A DNA stretch of 64,000 bases from Kryptolebias marmoratus (GCF_001649575.2 NC_051430.1:34646098-34710097); one strand, 5' to 3'. Counted from the first letter of the stretch, positions 23,720 through 39,755 are shown. Translations and numbers: made by a program. Notes: generated from the sequence alone by a model not told the origin.

Positions 23720-24129
23720 ATGACTGGAGCAGGAAGTGGTGAGATTATCACACACGACTACCGTCGCGCCCCGTTGGGGGTTTTTCGTGGCGCCTCAACC
23801 TTCTCCCCGCGTGTTCAGGTGGCCTTGGCCCTCCGGACGGCTCGGACGCAGAGGACGCCGAGACGTGTCCTGTTTGCCTGGGCGTCCTGGCTGGAGGCGA
23901 GCTCGCCATGCCCGACAGCTGCTGCCACGTTTTCTGCCTCGGATGTCTCCTGACGTGGGCAGAGGTGAGGCGCCGTGGCGTTAGGAGGCGTTTTAGTCGT
24001 TTCTGAGCACCGCGTGTTCATTTAAAGAGTCCTGCTGGTTTTCTTCTAAAGCTTCAGACGTCTCCGTCCTGCCCCGTGGACAGAAGACCCTTCAGGAGCG
24101 TCTACAGATGGGACCTCAGCCTGGTGCAG
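23720..24129 (+). CDS. scaf11: scaf11 exons: N-terminal RING finger
   Basis: Exons 23720-23738, 23819-23964 and 24052-24129. The ligands read CPVC (C23, C26), then C41, H43, C46, C49 in the run [11 protein letters not shown], then C62 and D65 in CPVD. The last position is Asp rather than Cys/His, as in human SCAF11 (CPID) and PHRF1. Whether this RING is an active ubiquitin ligase cannot be told from sequence. Confidence 0.92.
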
Positions 24130-27100
24130 GTCAGTCTGTCAGACGTTGTTTTTATGTTGCTCCGCGACGACGCCGTCTAACCGAGGCGGCTCTGATTTCA
24201 GGTCCCGGTGACGAGGCGAGCGGCGCAGACAGAAGCTGAAAGGTGCCGCTGCAGGAGCCCGGAGGAGAAAACCCGTTTAAAGTGAGTTAGCGCCCAAAAA
24301 AAACCGAACCGTTCTCCTCGGTCAACTGGACGGACCCGAACGCCTCGCTTTTGTTTTGTCAGAAGGAAGCCCGCCAGGAGATCGAGACGGCAGAAAGCGG
24401 AGAGGGCGGCGGACGCCAAGACGAGAGGGCTCGTGAGAAAATGTGCGTGGAAATTAAACCCCTCCCCCTCCTCCCCGAAAACCTGTTTCCTCCGACTGAC
24501 CTCCTGTTGTTGTTTCCTCCAGGTAACGACGAGGATCCTTCTTCACTGAGCAGAAAGAAGGTGAGCCGAAGCTGTTTCTGTTTCGTGTTAAAGGTCGTCC
24601 TGAGAAGTCAGGAAGTCGGATCTCCGTCACGCAGCTTTGTCCACCGCTTCTCAGCTGGAGGCTGTCAAAAAATACAGCCATCTTTAAGACTGTTCCAGCA
24701 AAACTTATAAATCTAAGAATTTACGAAGATCAGAACGTCCAGGATTTCTCGACGTTGCGATTGCAACTATTAACGCAAAATCAAGCAAACTTTGCCCAAA
24801 ACACTGCAACTTTAACCCAATATTTATTGTGCGCTAATGCTTCACATTTGCCCACAAAGATTTTAGCAAAACACCGCAGTGAAGTTAGTTTGAAGTTAGA
24901 TGTTGGATATTCGCGCTCCGCGGAGTTAGCGGCGTCTAGCTCACGGCTGACCCGAAACAGGAACGCTAATGTCGGCCAGCCGTTCTCTGCCGGCCCCTTC
25001 TCTCACGCGCGGCGGTTCACTTAGGGACGGCTGGCCGACATTAGAGTTCCTGTTTCGGGTCAGCCGTGAGCTCAACTTTTCATCTTTTCATCGCAACTTT
25101 TAGGAAAATGCCCCGCGAAATCCTGGAGGGGCTGAAAGATCGCAGAGACACGGTGGCGGCCGGGAGGAAGTGCTCCCCGGCCGGCCAGCGTAGGGACGCG
25201 TTCCCTTCGTTATGCGCCGCCATATAAATACCAAACGGCGTCTGTTAAATAAACACGTCTGTTCGCCATAAGAGAAGCAGAAATCTGTACAAGGACAGGA
25301 GAGACGAGAAGCCCGTTTCACCGCCGCAGGAGGAGGGAGGAGCTTCCTGTCTAGTGAACGATGAAAGGTGTGAGAAAATGAACGACCCTGAACCGACTGC
25401 TTGACTTCGTATGGAGTATAACGGAGCCTCATTTAGTCTGCTAGAAGATCAAGATGTCAAAAACCAGAACTCTGAGTCTCTGAGGGCTATAAGAACCGAC
25501 GTGTTAGCTTTCGCACTGCCAGAGGAACACCGATCGTGCGAAACCCGGCCGATACCTACACAGATTTGTCACTTCTGCACGTGACATTTACAATCGATAA
25601 GAAACGGGTTTCCTGTTTCTTGTTTTCCTCTTTCACAGCGTTGGGTTTTATTGTTTCATCCAGGTGAAGGCGACGGAGCGCTGCGCGTGGTCCCCGCCCA
25701 CTTGTGTCTCTTTAGCACCGACAGCAGACACGTAAGTCGCCTGCTCCTGTTTTTACCGTTCAGAAGCAAAAGTCCAACTTTTTGTGTTTTTTAACAGCTT
25801 TATTTACTCAGTTGGTCATCTAGAAAAGCTTATTTGTAAAGAGGTTATTTAAATCTACAGTTAGAGCAATAAACTCCATCAGTCTTTTAGCTTTTATATC
25901 ACGTAGAAATGTCTGCCTGAAACCTTGCCATCATATAGATTGGTGCAGTAACTCGAAAAGTGATATTAATGATAAAAGTGTATTTCAGCTACCCCGCCAC
26001 CCTCACCCTAGTTCGTGTGTGTTTTTATTGTTTTGGGTTAAACAGAAAAGGTAAAAATAAGAAAGCAAAAGCATTGTATTGTAATATAATGTTATAATTA
26101 TGTCATTGTAATATATCATATGCTTTCTTAATAAAAATGTTAATATTAAAAAAAAAAGAAATGTCTGCCTGGACACCTCATGGGTCAGGGATGATTCCCA
26201 TTGATTTCAAGGTCACAGCCACTCCAGACTCATTTGTTCAGGATTGTTGTACCATCAGCGGTGCTCTTGATGGTAACGTGTAATAAAACGAGATGGTTGC
26301 ATTTATTGGCTCCTGCAGAGCGGATCCTGTTTGGTTGGCGGAGGACGTCCCGCATGACGGCGAGTTTGAGTCCTGCAAAGCGCGGGCGCGGCGCTGTCCC
26401 TGGTCCTCCCACGCTGCTGCCATCCCTGCTGCCGGCGGAGCGAGGTAAATCCTGGAGGGACTGATGTTTGCCTGTGTTTGTTTATTCTCCACCTCACAAA
26501 CCTGTTTGTTTGGTTGTTTTTTTTACAGACATTTTCACCGAAACGGTCGGAGCAGCCCGTTTCCATTCGGACTCGTTTCGCCTCCGTTCGCCGCCAGCTC
26601 GCCGCTGAACCCAAGTCACTTCGGTGAGTCCCGTCTGGAGAACAATCCGTGTTCGGTTCGTTCTTTGTTTTCTTTTGTTTCAAAATAAAATTGCAAAAAC
26701 AAAACAAGCATGTGTTGTTGTTTTTTAACTGCAATGGTTAAACCAAAGACGAGCTTTTATTTTGTTGATAATTCAGCGGGACCTGGAAACGAAGACCTGA
26801 ACTCCCGGCAGTCACCAGCAGGTGGCGGTAATGTCCTGATTTATTGACTTCCTTGGAATCTGAAAGAAATCTTGTTGACGGTAAGATCATCAGCTCTCAG
26901 TGAAATGCGTCGATTCCCTCTAAATAAGACAAACGGATCCATTTTTAAACTGGTAGATTCTGAAGCGCTAACTGAAAAAGTTCTTCTTCTGGTGGATTTT
27001 AAAGAAACTGAAGGTGTACATTACCGCCACCTGCTGGTGACTGTCGGGAGTTCAGGTCTTCATTTCCGGTTCCGCCATAAGGTCCTGTTGAATTAACAAC

Positions 27101-30100
27101 AAAATAAAAGCTCGTCTTTGGTTTAACCATTGCAGTTTAAAAAAAACAAAAACACAAAACGTACCGCTTTTTTATTTTTGCAATTGCCGTTTTTCTAATT
27201 TCGTTTTAAAACGAAAAAAAACCCAAAAAAACAACACATGCTTGGTTTGTTTTTGCAATTTTATTTTGAAAGGAAAAAAACAAAGAACGAACCGTACACG
27301 GATTTAGAAACAACACCTGGTGCCGTGGATGACCTTTAGTCTGCAACTATAAATAGATAAAGGAGCATAAATAATGTTTTTGTGACAAGCAGCCATTAAA
27401 TATAATTTAAATGGAATTAATTTAGGTTGTATTATTTAAATTTGGCTACGTTCTAAATATTGTTGGCACTGCAGCACTGGCTCATCCCTTGAGTTATGGT
27501 ATTTTTGCACCATGCTGAAGGTTTCCAGACTCTTTGTCTCGTTTGTCTCACCGGTTCTCTTCACAGCCGTGTCTTTGCCTCCCTCAGTGTTCCAGGGCGT
27601 CGTCTGTGCCGTCACGTGTCCCAAAGGAGGAGACAAGCGTGGCGGCAGGTCTTCGACCTCCAAAGCACCGACCAAAGAACAAGCGTCTCTGCCCTCCCGA
27701 AGATCCAGGCGCAATAGCAGAATCAGCGAGGAAACGCCCACGTCGGATTCCAAGTCGCCGCCGCAGTCCGGCGTGTCGGACTCGGACTCGTCGGCCGGCC
27801 AGTCCGGCAAGCCGGCCACGCGGCCTCCGGCGCCGGCCAAGAGGAAGGGGAAGCGGGTAACGAACCGAAAGGCCGGCGGCAAAAGGAAAGCCAAGGGGAA
27901 ACCCGCCAGCAGCCCAGGAGCAAGCGACGAGGAGGAGGAGGAGGAGGAGGAGGAGGAGGAGGAGGAGGAGGAGAAGGAGAAGGAGAAGGAGGAGGAGGAG
28001 AAAAGCGAGGCGGCGGAACAAGAAGACGAAACTAAAGATGCCGAAGGTGGCCTCGGAGAGGAGCGGAGCGGCTTCGAGTCCGCCGGCGAGCAGGGGCTCT
28101 CGGAGTCTCCGAACAGCGTGGGGCGGAGCGACGGCGAGCCGCAAGAAAAGAGAACCGACGACGGGAGCGGTAAGCTCTCGAGTCCCTCGGACTCGGCCCG
28201 CAACCAGAGCGAAAACGAGGACGAAGAGACGGCTGGAGAAAATGCGTCCCCGAAAAGGACCTCCTCTTCCAACGACGACTCGGAGAACGCTCTGCCGGAG
28301 GACGAGCACGCAGAGATGTGTGTTCGGTCAGAAGGGTCCGAAGAACAAGAGGAGCTGAAGGTGGATTTACACAAAGACGAACCGCAGCCTGGTTCGCCAA
28401 CAGGCGGCGAGAAGAACGCCTCGCCAAAAGAAGACGCCACAGCCGGGAGTGGGGCCTCGCCCAACGGGGACGATGTCGCTGGGAAGGAGAACGCCTCACC
28501 CGAAGGTGGCGTCTCTCCCAATGGGGTGGACGTCATGCCGGAGGGGGATGGCTCCTCGATCAAGGGTGAAGGAGGCGCCTCGCCTAACGGGGACGCCATC
28601 TTCAAGGTGGAGGACATCGCGCCGAAGGGTAACTGCGCGCCCAGCGACAACGGCACATCCAAAGATGACACAAACGTGGTGCCCATGGATTGCAGCTCGC
28701 CATCGAGCGAACACGGTAGCAACTCCCTTTCGGGTCTTCCGAGCATCAACACTTCCCCCGCCGCTTCGGAGACTCCTCCTACTGATCGGAACGCTCAAGT
28801 CGCCAAGGACGCCAGCGCCACGGAACAGCAGGAGAGAGAGCGGAGTCAGGAGAGGAGAAGCGACAAGCAGCGGCGCTCCCGCTTCCACTCGCCCACTTCC
28901 ACCTGGTCCCCTCAGAGAGACGCCAAGAGGGACCCGGCCAGGCACTCACCGTCGAGGGAGCGCGACGGCGGCGTGCCTTTGAGCCGGCCGGCACGAGCTC
29001 GCAGCAGAGACAGAGACAGGGACAGGGACGCAGAGCGAGACTATCCTAGGAGGAACCGCAGCCGCGAGAGGAGGCGGCGGCGATCCAGGAGCCGCTCCAG
29101 ATCCAGGTCCAGGTCCAGGTCCAGGTCCAGGTCGAGAACAAGATCCTACAGGCGAGCCCCCAGCCCTGAGCGGGCAGCGTCCAGGGAGCGGTCCCCCCAG
29201 AGGAAGGAGCGCCGGGGCGGATGGAAGTCTGGGGGGGATGACGGGCGGCGACACCACGGAGGCGCCAGCCGCTTCGAAAACGGCGTCCCCGCCGAGAGTT
29301 CGCTCGAACGCCAAGGTTGGTCAGAGAATCCTGACTGGGTCACGGAAAAGACTCGGAAGGCCGAAGGCGAGAGCAGGAACCAGGACTCCGGCTTCGGCGC
29401 CGGCTCGCGTTGGGAAGACCAGCGCAGGAGCGGAGGAGAGCCTCGCGGCCGCCGCGGAGGGTTCGAACGCGGCGGCGCCGGCGGCCGTAGCTTCTACAGC
29501 CAACAGGAAGAGAGCGCTGACAGCCGCTGGCAGCCCAGAAACAACTTCTCAGGTACAGGAAACACTTCAGGGAACGACTCCTACAGCCGCTTCAACGAGA
29601 ACCGCGGCGGCGGTCGGAGGAAAGAGTCCGAGCCGGAGTCCATGGTTGACCGCTCCGGCTGGTCCTCGGCATCCAGCTGGGCCGTCAGGAGGACGCTGCC
29701 CGCCGACGTGCAGGATTATTACTCGAAACGAGAGCGAGGAGGACCCAGCAGCTGGACCCGGCAGGAGGAGGAGCCACAGGCGGCGGCGGCGGCAGGTGGG
29801 CTCTTATTGCACGCCACGCAGGAGCGAACGGTCCCGTTCCTTCGCTTTATTTCTTTAACTTCACGTCTTTTTGTCCCCAGATCCACCGAAGAGCGATGCC
29901 CCGCCCCCTCCGCAGGTGCAGGTCGTCCCCGGTAACGCCCCAGTCGCCGTGATGAGCGTGCTCCCTCCGCCGCCCCACCAGCTCGGCGTCCTCCACCACC
30001 ATCAGTACCCCGTCCTGCCGGTCGCCCTGCAGCCCGCGGCCCCCTACGCCATGCCTCCTCAGGTCCCCGTGCACCTGCTGCAGGTGCCCGCCGCCGGCGC

Positions 30101-30796
30101 GCAGGGCCTCCCGCCCCCTCCACCGCCGCCGCCGCCCATGCAGGCGGTACCATCGGCTCCGCCCGACGGTCACACGACTCAGGTACTTCATTCCTTCGTG
30201 TCGCCAAAATGAAAATAAAAAGAACGAGAAACATCTCCACGACTTGTTTTCCAGATGGCGAGCGCCGTCATCGGCTACGGCAAGTCCGCCCTCCTCACGC
30301 CGACCAAAGCGGGCGTTGCCGCGGCGACCCAGCCCGCTTCCAGCCAGGCGCTGCCGTCGTCTACAACCCAACCGGGCCAGCACAGCAAGGCGCAGGCCGA
30401 CAGCTCTAAGAAGGAGAAGGTAACGATCGGCCGCCCGCTGCGTGCTCGTCGTCGTCGCCGCAGCGCCACCGTGTCAGTTCTTCCTCTTTGTCTCGTAGAA
30501 GCAGCAGATCCAAGAGAAGGCGATAAACGAAGTGAAGACGGCCATCAAACCCTTTTACCAAAAGAAGGAGATCACCAAGGAGGAGTACAAGGAGATCGTG
30601 CGCAAAGCAGTGGAGAAGGTGCCGACAGCGCCTCCGTCGTTTCCGTCCGCGGCGGTCTTCCTGTCACTAACAGAGCTCTTTTTGCCCCTCCCCCTTTCAG
30701 GTGTGTCACAGTAAGAGCGGGGAGGTGAACGCCAGCAAGGTGGCCAACCTGGTCAAAGCCTACGTGGACAAATACAAACATGCCCGCAAGAAATGA
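23720..30796 (+). CDS. scaf11: SR-related CTD-associated factor 11 (RING and RS protein)
   Basis: SCAF11 (also called SIP1 or SRSF2IP) is a nuclear protein linked to pre-mRNA splicing. Fourteen coding exons join in frame: 23720-23738 (exon from ~23669), 23819-23964, 24052-24129, 24202-24281, 24363-24442, 24523-24560, 25664-25731, 26319-26444, 26529-26623, 27588-29795, 29881-30182, 30255-30419, 30499-30618 and 30701-30796 (TGA 30794-30796). They total 3621 nt, 1206 aa; human is about 1463 aa. Domains are a RING finger (residues 23-65), a Glu run (~358-382), an RS run (~742-765), a Pro-rich segment and a conserved C-terminal domain (~1136-1206). The first ATG of the second transcribed exon was chosen because it opens directly into the RING. 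The donor at 24443 (AAAT|GTGCGT) is less usual but is the one that joins the next exon in frame. Confidence 0.93.
24202..26623 (+). CDS. scaf11: scaf11 middle exons, poorly conserved
   Basis: Exons 24202-24281, 24363-24442, 24523-24560, 25664-25731, 26319-26444 and 26529-26623. They encode basic and then Ser/Pro-rich sequence that is not easily aligned to human apart from the end (LNPSHF followed by a split Gly). Boundaries are set by splice consensus and frame. Taking GTGAGA at 24433 instead of GTGCGT at 24443 would put a stop in the next exon. Of the three genes' exons these are the least certain. Confidence 0.7.
24731..25134 (-). repeat. Rearranged copy of the ~0.7 kb element (copy D) in a scaf11 intron
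   Basis: It begins CAGAACGTCCAGGATTTC (inverted right end) and ends TCCTGGAGGGGCTG (inverted left end), so it runs on the minus strand. The interior is replaced by a GC-rich inverted repeat (24938-25072). It lies between scaf11 exons ending 24560 and starting 25664. The remaining intron, 25135-25663, shows nothing I can support. Confidence 0.7.
24938..25072. repeat. 46-nt-arm inverted repeat (RNA hairpin) in scaf11 intron
   Basis: The arms are 24938-24983 and 25027-25072, with 45 of 46 positions complementary and a 43-nt GC-rich loop. The arm starts AGCTCACGGCTGACCCG and the second arm ends CGGGTCAGCCGTGAGCT. It sits inside copy D of the ~0.7 kb element and would be transcribed in scaf11 pre-mRNA. 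Confidence 0.85.
26815..26828 (+). promoter_or_regulatory. CTCF-like motif, left arm of fold-back copy 1
   Basis: CCAGCAGGTGGCGG matches the CTCF core CCASYAGRKGGCRS at 14 of 14 positions. Its partner on the other arm is 27024-27037 on the minus strand, so the two face each other. Confidence 0.45.
27024..27037 (-). promoter_or_regulatory. CTCF-like motif, right arm of fold-back copy 1
   Basis: The reverse complement is CCAGCAGGTGGCGG, identical to the motif at 26815-26828 and convergent with it. Binding is not shown by sequence. Confidence 0.45.
27588..29795 (+). CDS. scaf11: scaf11 large exon: acidic and RS-rich
   Basis: This 2208-nt exon has acceptor CCCTCAG and donor GTGGGC. It encodes a basic start, a long Glu/Lys run from GAG repeats (27929-28002), degenerate ASPNG-type repeats (about 28411-28620), the conserved [17 protein letters not shown] motif, an SR dipeptide run (29084-29140, from a CCAGGT hexamer) and the conserved block [20 protein letters not shown] followed by VQDYYSKR. 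Low complexity makes the length likely to vary between individuals. Confidence 0.92.
27929..28002 (+). repeat. scaf11: GAG/GAA microsatellite coding for a Glu run in scaf11
   Basis: A near-pure GAG tandem with GAGAAG variants, all in frame, gives about 25 Glu/Lys residues. It is also the source of a long poly-Leu/Ser antisense frame that is not a gene. Confidence 0.9.
29084..29140 (+). repeat. scaf11: CCAGGT hexamer repeat coding for SR dipeptides in scaf11
   Basis: Repeated TCCAGG units in frame encode alternating Ser-Arg. Such RS runs bind other splicing factors when phosphorylated (family knowledge). Confidence 0.9.
29881..30796 (+). CDS. scaf11: scaf11 exons: Pro-rich segment and conserved C-terminal domain
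   Basis: Exons 29881-30182 (Pro-rich, [14 protein letters not shown]), 30255-30419, 30499-30618 and 30701-30796. The last two encode a compact conserved domain: [31 protein letters not shown], then [20 protein letters not shown] and [11 protein letters not shown] related domain ends SCAF1 and PHRF1 proteins (family knowledge). The human tail continues about 17 residues further. Confidence 0.93.
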
Positions 30797-31540
30797 CCAC
30801 GCCGACGCCGGCGACCCCATCCTGCTGCTCAAGTGCAATTTCCTCCTGCTGGAACCTGGCCTTCAAAATAAAAGACAATGGAGAGCCAGCTGTTTTTTTT
30901 TTCTTTTATATATATAAATATACCTTTTTTTTAATAGATTTTCATATTTTGTTAGAAAACAACGACCTGATCACGAATTGTAACGCAAGAGCCCTTTATT
31001 TTGCGTAAAATCCACAGGAAGTACCGCGAACGAGCGCGGCGTCGCGCCACGTGGGCGGGCGGTGGCGTCCCCGCTTCTTAAATATCCACACTCCTTTAAA
31101 AAAAAAAAAAAAATGAAATCCCGGCCGAGAGCGCTTTGTCTTTCATGTCGGCTCGAATGGGACGACTGATTGTAATCCGGTCCCTGATTGGACCCCCGGT
31201 CTGCAGCGAGCGCATCAGGTAACATCTCAAGGGCTAGTGACCCCTCCCCCATCCGCTTCCTGGATGTGTAAGGAGTCTCAGTTTGTGTGTGTGTGTGTGT
31301 GTGTGAGATGGGGTGGGGGGCGGGGTCACGGCTTCTTCTTGAAGCTCGGCTCCTTTTTGCATTTTGATAATTGTTTTGTAAAAATGGCGACAGATCAAAG
31401 AAACTGGATTCCCCTGCAGGTGTTTTTTTTTTTTTTTTGAAATGCCCCTCCCACCCCCACCCTCAGATTATGATGCTGCCCCCCCACCTCCCTTCCTCTG
31501 AAGACAAAAAATCTAAATAAAAATGGTTTAATTTCATTTC
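30797..31540 (+). other. scaf11: scaf11 3' UTR (predicted extent)
   Basis: There are AATAAA signals at 30867-30872, just 70 bp after the stop, and at 31516-31521. A (GT)n tract at about 31281-31304 and poly-A/poly-T runs lie between. Which signal is used cannot be told. Confidence 0.45.
30867..30872 (+). terminator. scaf11: Polyadenylation signal, proximal scaf11
   Basis: The AATAAA hexamer is in CAAAATAAAAGAC, followed by a T-rich tract at 30892-30902. A distal AATAAA at 31516-31521 is the alternative. Confidence 0.5.
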
Positions 31541-32953
31541 CTCTTCTTCAGCCTGGTATGTTGTTGTTATTCCTGCAGTGTTAAGAAAAACAGAATATAA
31601 GCCCCGCCCCTTTTAGGGAGGAGGGCAGGGGTGGAAATTAAAAATTTTGTCCACCAGCCACTCAAATATTTTACCAGCCACTATTTTATGTTGTGACAAA
31701 AAGTTATTTCATATGATGATGATGATCGAGGTGAGTGGAAGCAGTTGTGGTGCAACTGCAAATTCCAAATATTTCAGCCGTCTGAAATAATCGCCCCCCC
31801 CCCCTAAAACATGGGACAAAAATAATTTACCAAAAAGTCCTTAACTGTGTTTATTCCTCTCATCATGGACAACAAGTCCTGTAAATTTGAAGAGATTTGT
31901 TCTTTTTTTGCAGAAGTTACCAGGGGGGAACCAAATATTTCAGCCGTCTGAAATAATCGGTTCCCCCTCTAAAACATGGGACAAAAATAATTTAATTTTT
32001 ATTTAATTTAAAAATTTAATTATTAGCACATTTAATTCCTAAAAGAATGATGTTTTTTTGTTTTTTTAATGAGAAATATTTGCCCCAACATTAAAACCCA
32101 AACTTCTCTGAGGCTGGTGCGTTTCCACGGATGACCTGTAGGGGGCGACGTTGTCCAGCTTTTTAGTTACACCTGCTGAGGTTATTTAAGATATTTTTCC
32201 CTCAGTTTCAGATACAGAGGGAGACTAGTTTAAATTTAGGCCTTTTTCTCCTCTTGATTGTGGTTTATGAGGACAAAAAGGGCCAAACTCACAATTCCAG
32301 ATCAGAATCCAAACACTTTGGAAAAAAGCTGATGGACGTTTAATCCAGTTTGTAAAATAAACAGAAACCAGAAAAGTTGATTTCGCAGCTGTCTCCAAAT
32401 ACAGAGTTGGAGGTTCTGTTCCCGGCTTCGGTCTCGTGTCGAAGTGCCCCTGAGCAAGACGCTGAACCCCTCGTTATCTGCAACTTGTATGAATCTACGG
32501 TGGCCCAGAGGGGTCAACGAAACGCAGAAGCCCCAACAGAACACAATGAAATTATTTTATCTTTATTTAAGTTTGCTTACAGAAAAGTAGCAGCTCTTTG
32601 CAATAGACGGTTAGAAAAGGTGAAGCCTGGACTGTAGTCCTTCTGCTTCTGTTTTAGGATAACTTCCTGTATGCCTGTTGCATTTCGTGTTGACTCTGGG
32701 CCACCGTAGGAATGTGATCTAAAGCCCTGATTAGCCTCAATAGAAAGATTTATTCAGGTTAGCTCTGTGGAGATGTGTGTGGATGGATAAATGAGGCACA
32801 GATTGGGTTTTAAAAAGCTCTGAGTGGCCAGAAAGGTGCTAAATATTATAAAATTCTTCTACATCATCAGTGCAGACTCACAAACTTTAATCCACTAACC
32901 AATAAAAAGTGAGGATGAGTCGGTCCTGAGCCTGACTTTGGGAACCTGTAGGG
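31541..32953. other. scaf11-slc38a2 convergent spacer, with a duplicated AT-rich repeat
   Basis: At 31625-32000 a segment starting GGGGTGGAAATTAAAAATTT is probably a decayed fish repeat. Within it, AAATATTTCAGCCGTCTGAAA followed by CTAAAACATGGGAC appears twice, about 170 bp apart (from ~31767 and ~31933). No gene is supported. Confidence 0.45.
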
Positions 32954-33095
32954 CAGGGCTGTCCAATCCTGGTCCTGGAGGGCCACCATCCTGCAGGTTT
33001 TAGATGTTTCCCAGTTCTTCAGCAGGTCTTCAAGTTAGAGAAACACCTAAAACCTGCAGGATGGTGGCCCTGAGGACCAGGATTGGACACCCCTG
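32954..33095. mobile_element. Fold-back MITE, short copy (copy 3)
   Basis: It starts CAGGGCTGTCCAATCCTG and ends GGACACCCCTG. The arms carry TCCTGCAGGTTTTAG and its inverse. It is the same family as 15721-15932 but lacks the central ~70 bp. Confidence 0.75.
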
Positions 33096-33273
33096 TGATA
33101 GATCCTCCATCAGCCTTCACACAAACGTCCGTTTCGTCCCACTTGTGCAGAAATATGAGGACACCGCTGACAGAAACGTCTTCAGGCTTTCAAATCTTTG
33201 TCCCACCGAGACCTACCAGGACAACGAGGGGGGAGGAGGAGGAAGAGGCCAGACTGTCGAGTGTAGCTGGTTT

Positions 33274-33279
33274 TTTATT
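33274..33279 (-). terminator. slc38a2: Polyadenylation signal, likely slc38a2
   Basis: TTTATT on the plus strand is AATAAA on the minus strand, about 1.2 kb after the slc38a2 stop. The transcript would end near 33260. Distal alternatives exist further left (for example TTTATT near 32566). Confidence 0.5.
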
Positions 33280-34484
33280 TGGACATTATTTACAAAATAT
33301 ACATAAATATGTTTCATTGAAACAAGAGTTGAATTCCGACGGGCAAAGCCCTTTTTTGCTCCTGAGGTCAGCGGAGGTTTCGGCTCCTCTCTGACCGCGC
33401 TGCGCCAAAAAGAACAATTTGATCCATCATCTTTGTATTCAGGGGGCTTAAAAAAACATCACGAATTTACCACCGTTTTTCTGTTTTAACGTCTCCGATG
33501 CTTTCTTTTTTTAAACGAAACAAACCATATTTACATTCGAACACAACAGATTATATGTACACACAAACGCGTAGATTTATATATATTTACACAATATATA
33601 AATATAATAAAATAGATGACACTGATTTCACGGTCTCCCATAAATAGATGACAAAAACAAAGATGGATAAGCCCCGCCTCCTGACAGAACGCTGGGCTTC
33701 ATAGTTGTTCTTTGTCGCTTCTGTAAGTGTAACAGGTGTGTTTTTATTTATATATATATACTGTAACCACTGCACGTGGTCGAATTCAAAGTATTCTCCC
33801 AGAAAGAAAAATAAAAATGTGTCCCTTCCTTCCGCCCGGCGGCTCGGCGGACCACCCCCCAGAAGCAGTAGTGTTGCTGCCGCCCGAACGGAGACATTCA
33901 GAACGCTGTGAGGTGTGAATACGGTCCGAGAGGCGGAGCCGCAACGGCGACGGTGCAGAAAAGCCTGAAAATACTGAAAATGTGACGTTTGAATTTTTTT
34001 TTTTTTTGAACTTGTTGAACTTCAAGGTGCTCTTCGACACGCAAAGAGTTTTTTTTTTGTTGTTTTTTTTGGCAAAGTTTAAAAAAAAAGAGATCAGTTT
34101 AAACATAACCGTGGGATAAATGTTCCAAGTCCGTCCCTTCCCTCGGCGCGGTGTTGGCGCCGAGCGCGGAAGGTCACATCTACGGATTCGTTTTTTTAGC
34201 CGTACCCTAACTACAGAAACATATTCGAGAGTTACGATAAATAGAGAATACGAAACGAAAAACAAAGAAACACCATCTCCGTGGCGTCCGACGGCGTGCT
34301 GTACAGAGTTCAGATACATCCTGTAGGAATGGCGTGGAAAAAAACAAGAAAAACTGAGCGTCAGGTGAGTGTTATTTCTTTTGTTTTTAGGGTTTTTTCC
34401 TTCGTTCGTGACCGGCTCTGATCTTGGTTTGTGCATTTGGTTCCGGTCCATCTCCGAGAGCGTCGTAGGAAAAAGCTGCGGGTT
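33280..34484 (-). other. slc38a2: slc38a2 3' UTR (predicted)
   Basis: AT-rich sequence between the stop codon and the presumed poly(A) signal, with several poly-T/poly-A runs. The minus-strand open frame here (33786-34451) is Lys/Phe-rich low complexity and not a gene. Confidence 0.5.

Positions 34485-39755
<5,271 letters not shown>

Larger units (their letters stand above)
26644..27304 (+). mobile_element. Fold-back element with long inverted ends (copy 1), in scaf11 intron
   Basis: The ends are AATCCGTGTTCGGTTCG and CGAACCGTACACGGATT. Inverted similarity extends inward for well over 100 bp per side (GACGAGCTTTTATTTTG / CAAAATAAAAGCTCGTC). The middle has a 74-codon open frame (26872-27096) that recurs in copy 2. 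There is no transposase. Each arm carries an exact CTCF-core match. The superfamily is unassigned. Confidence 0.8.

Noticed and set aside
27436..28752. 438-codon minus-strand frame across the scaf11 large exon
   Set aside because: It is Ser/Leu-rich and made by reading GAG and Ser-coding repeats backwards. There is no start context, splice evidence or known domain, and the plus frame matches SCAF11.
33786..34451. 221-codon minus-strand frame in the slc38a2 3' UTR
   Set aside because: It is low-complexity Lys/Phe/Arg sequence from A/T runs, with no recognisable domain.
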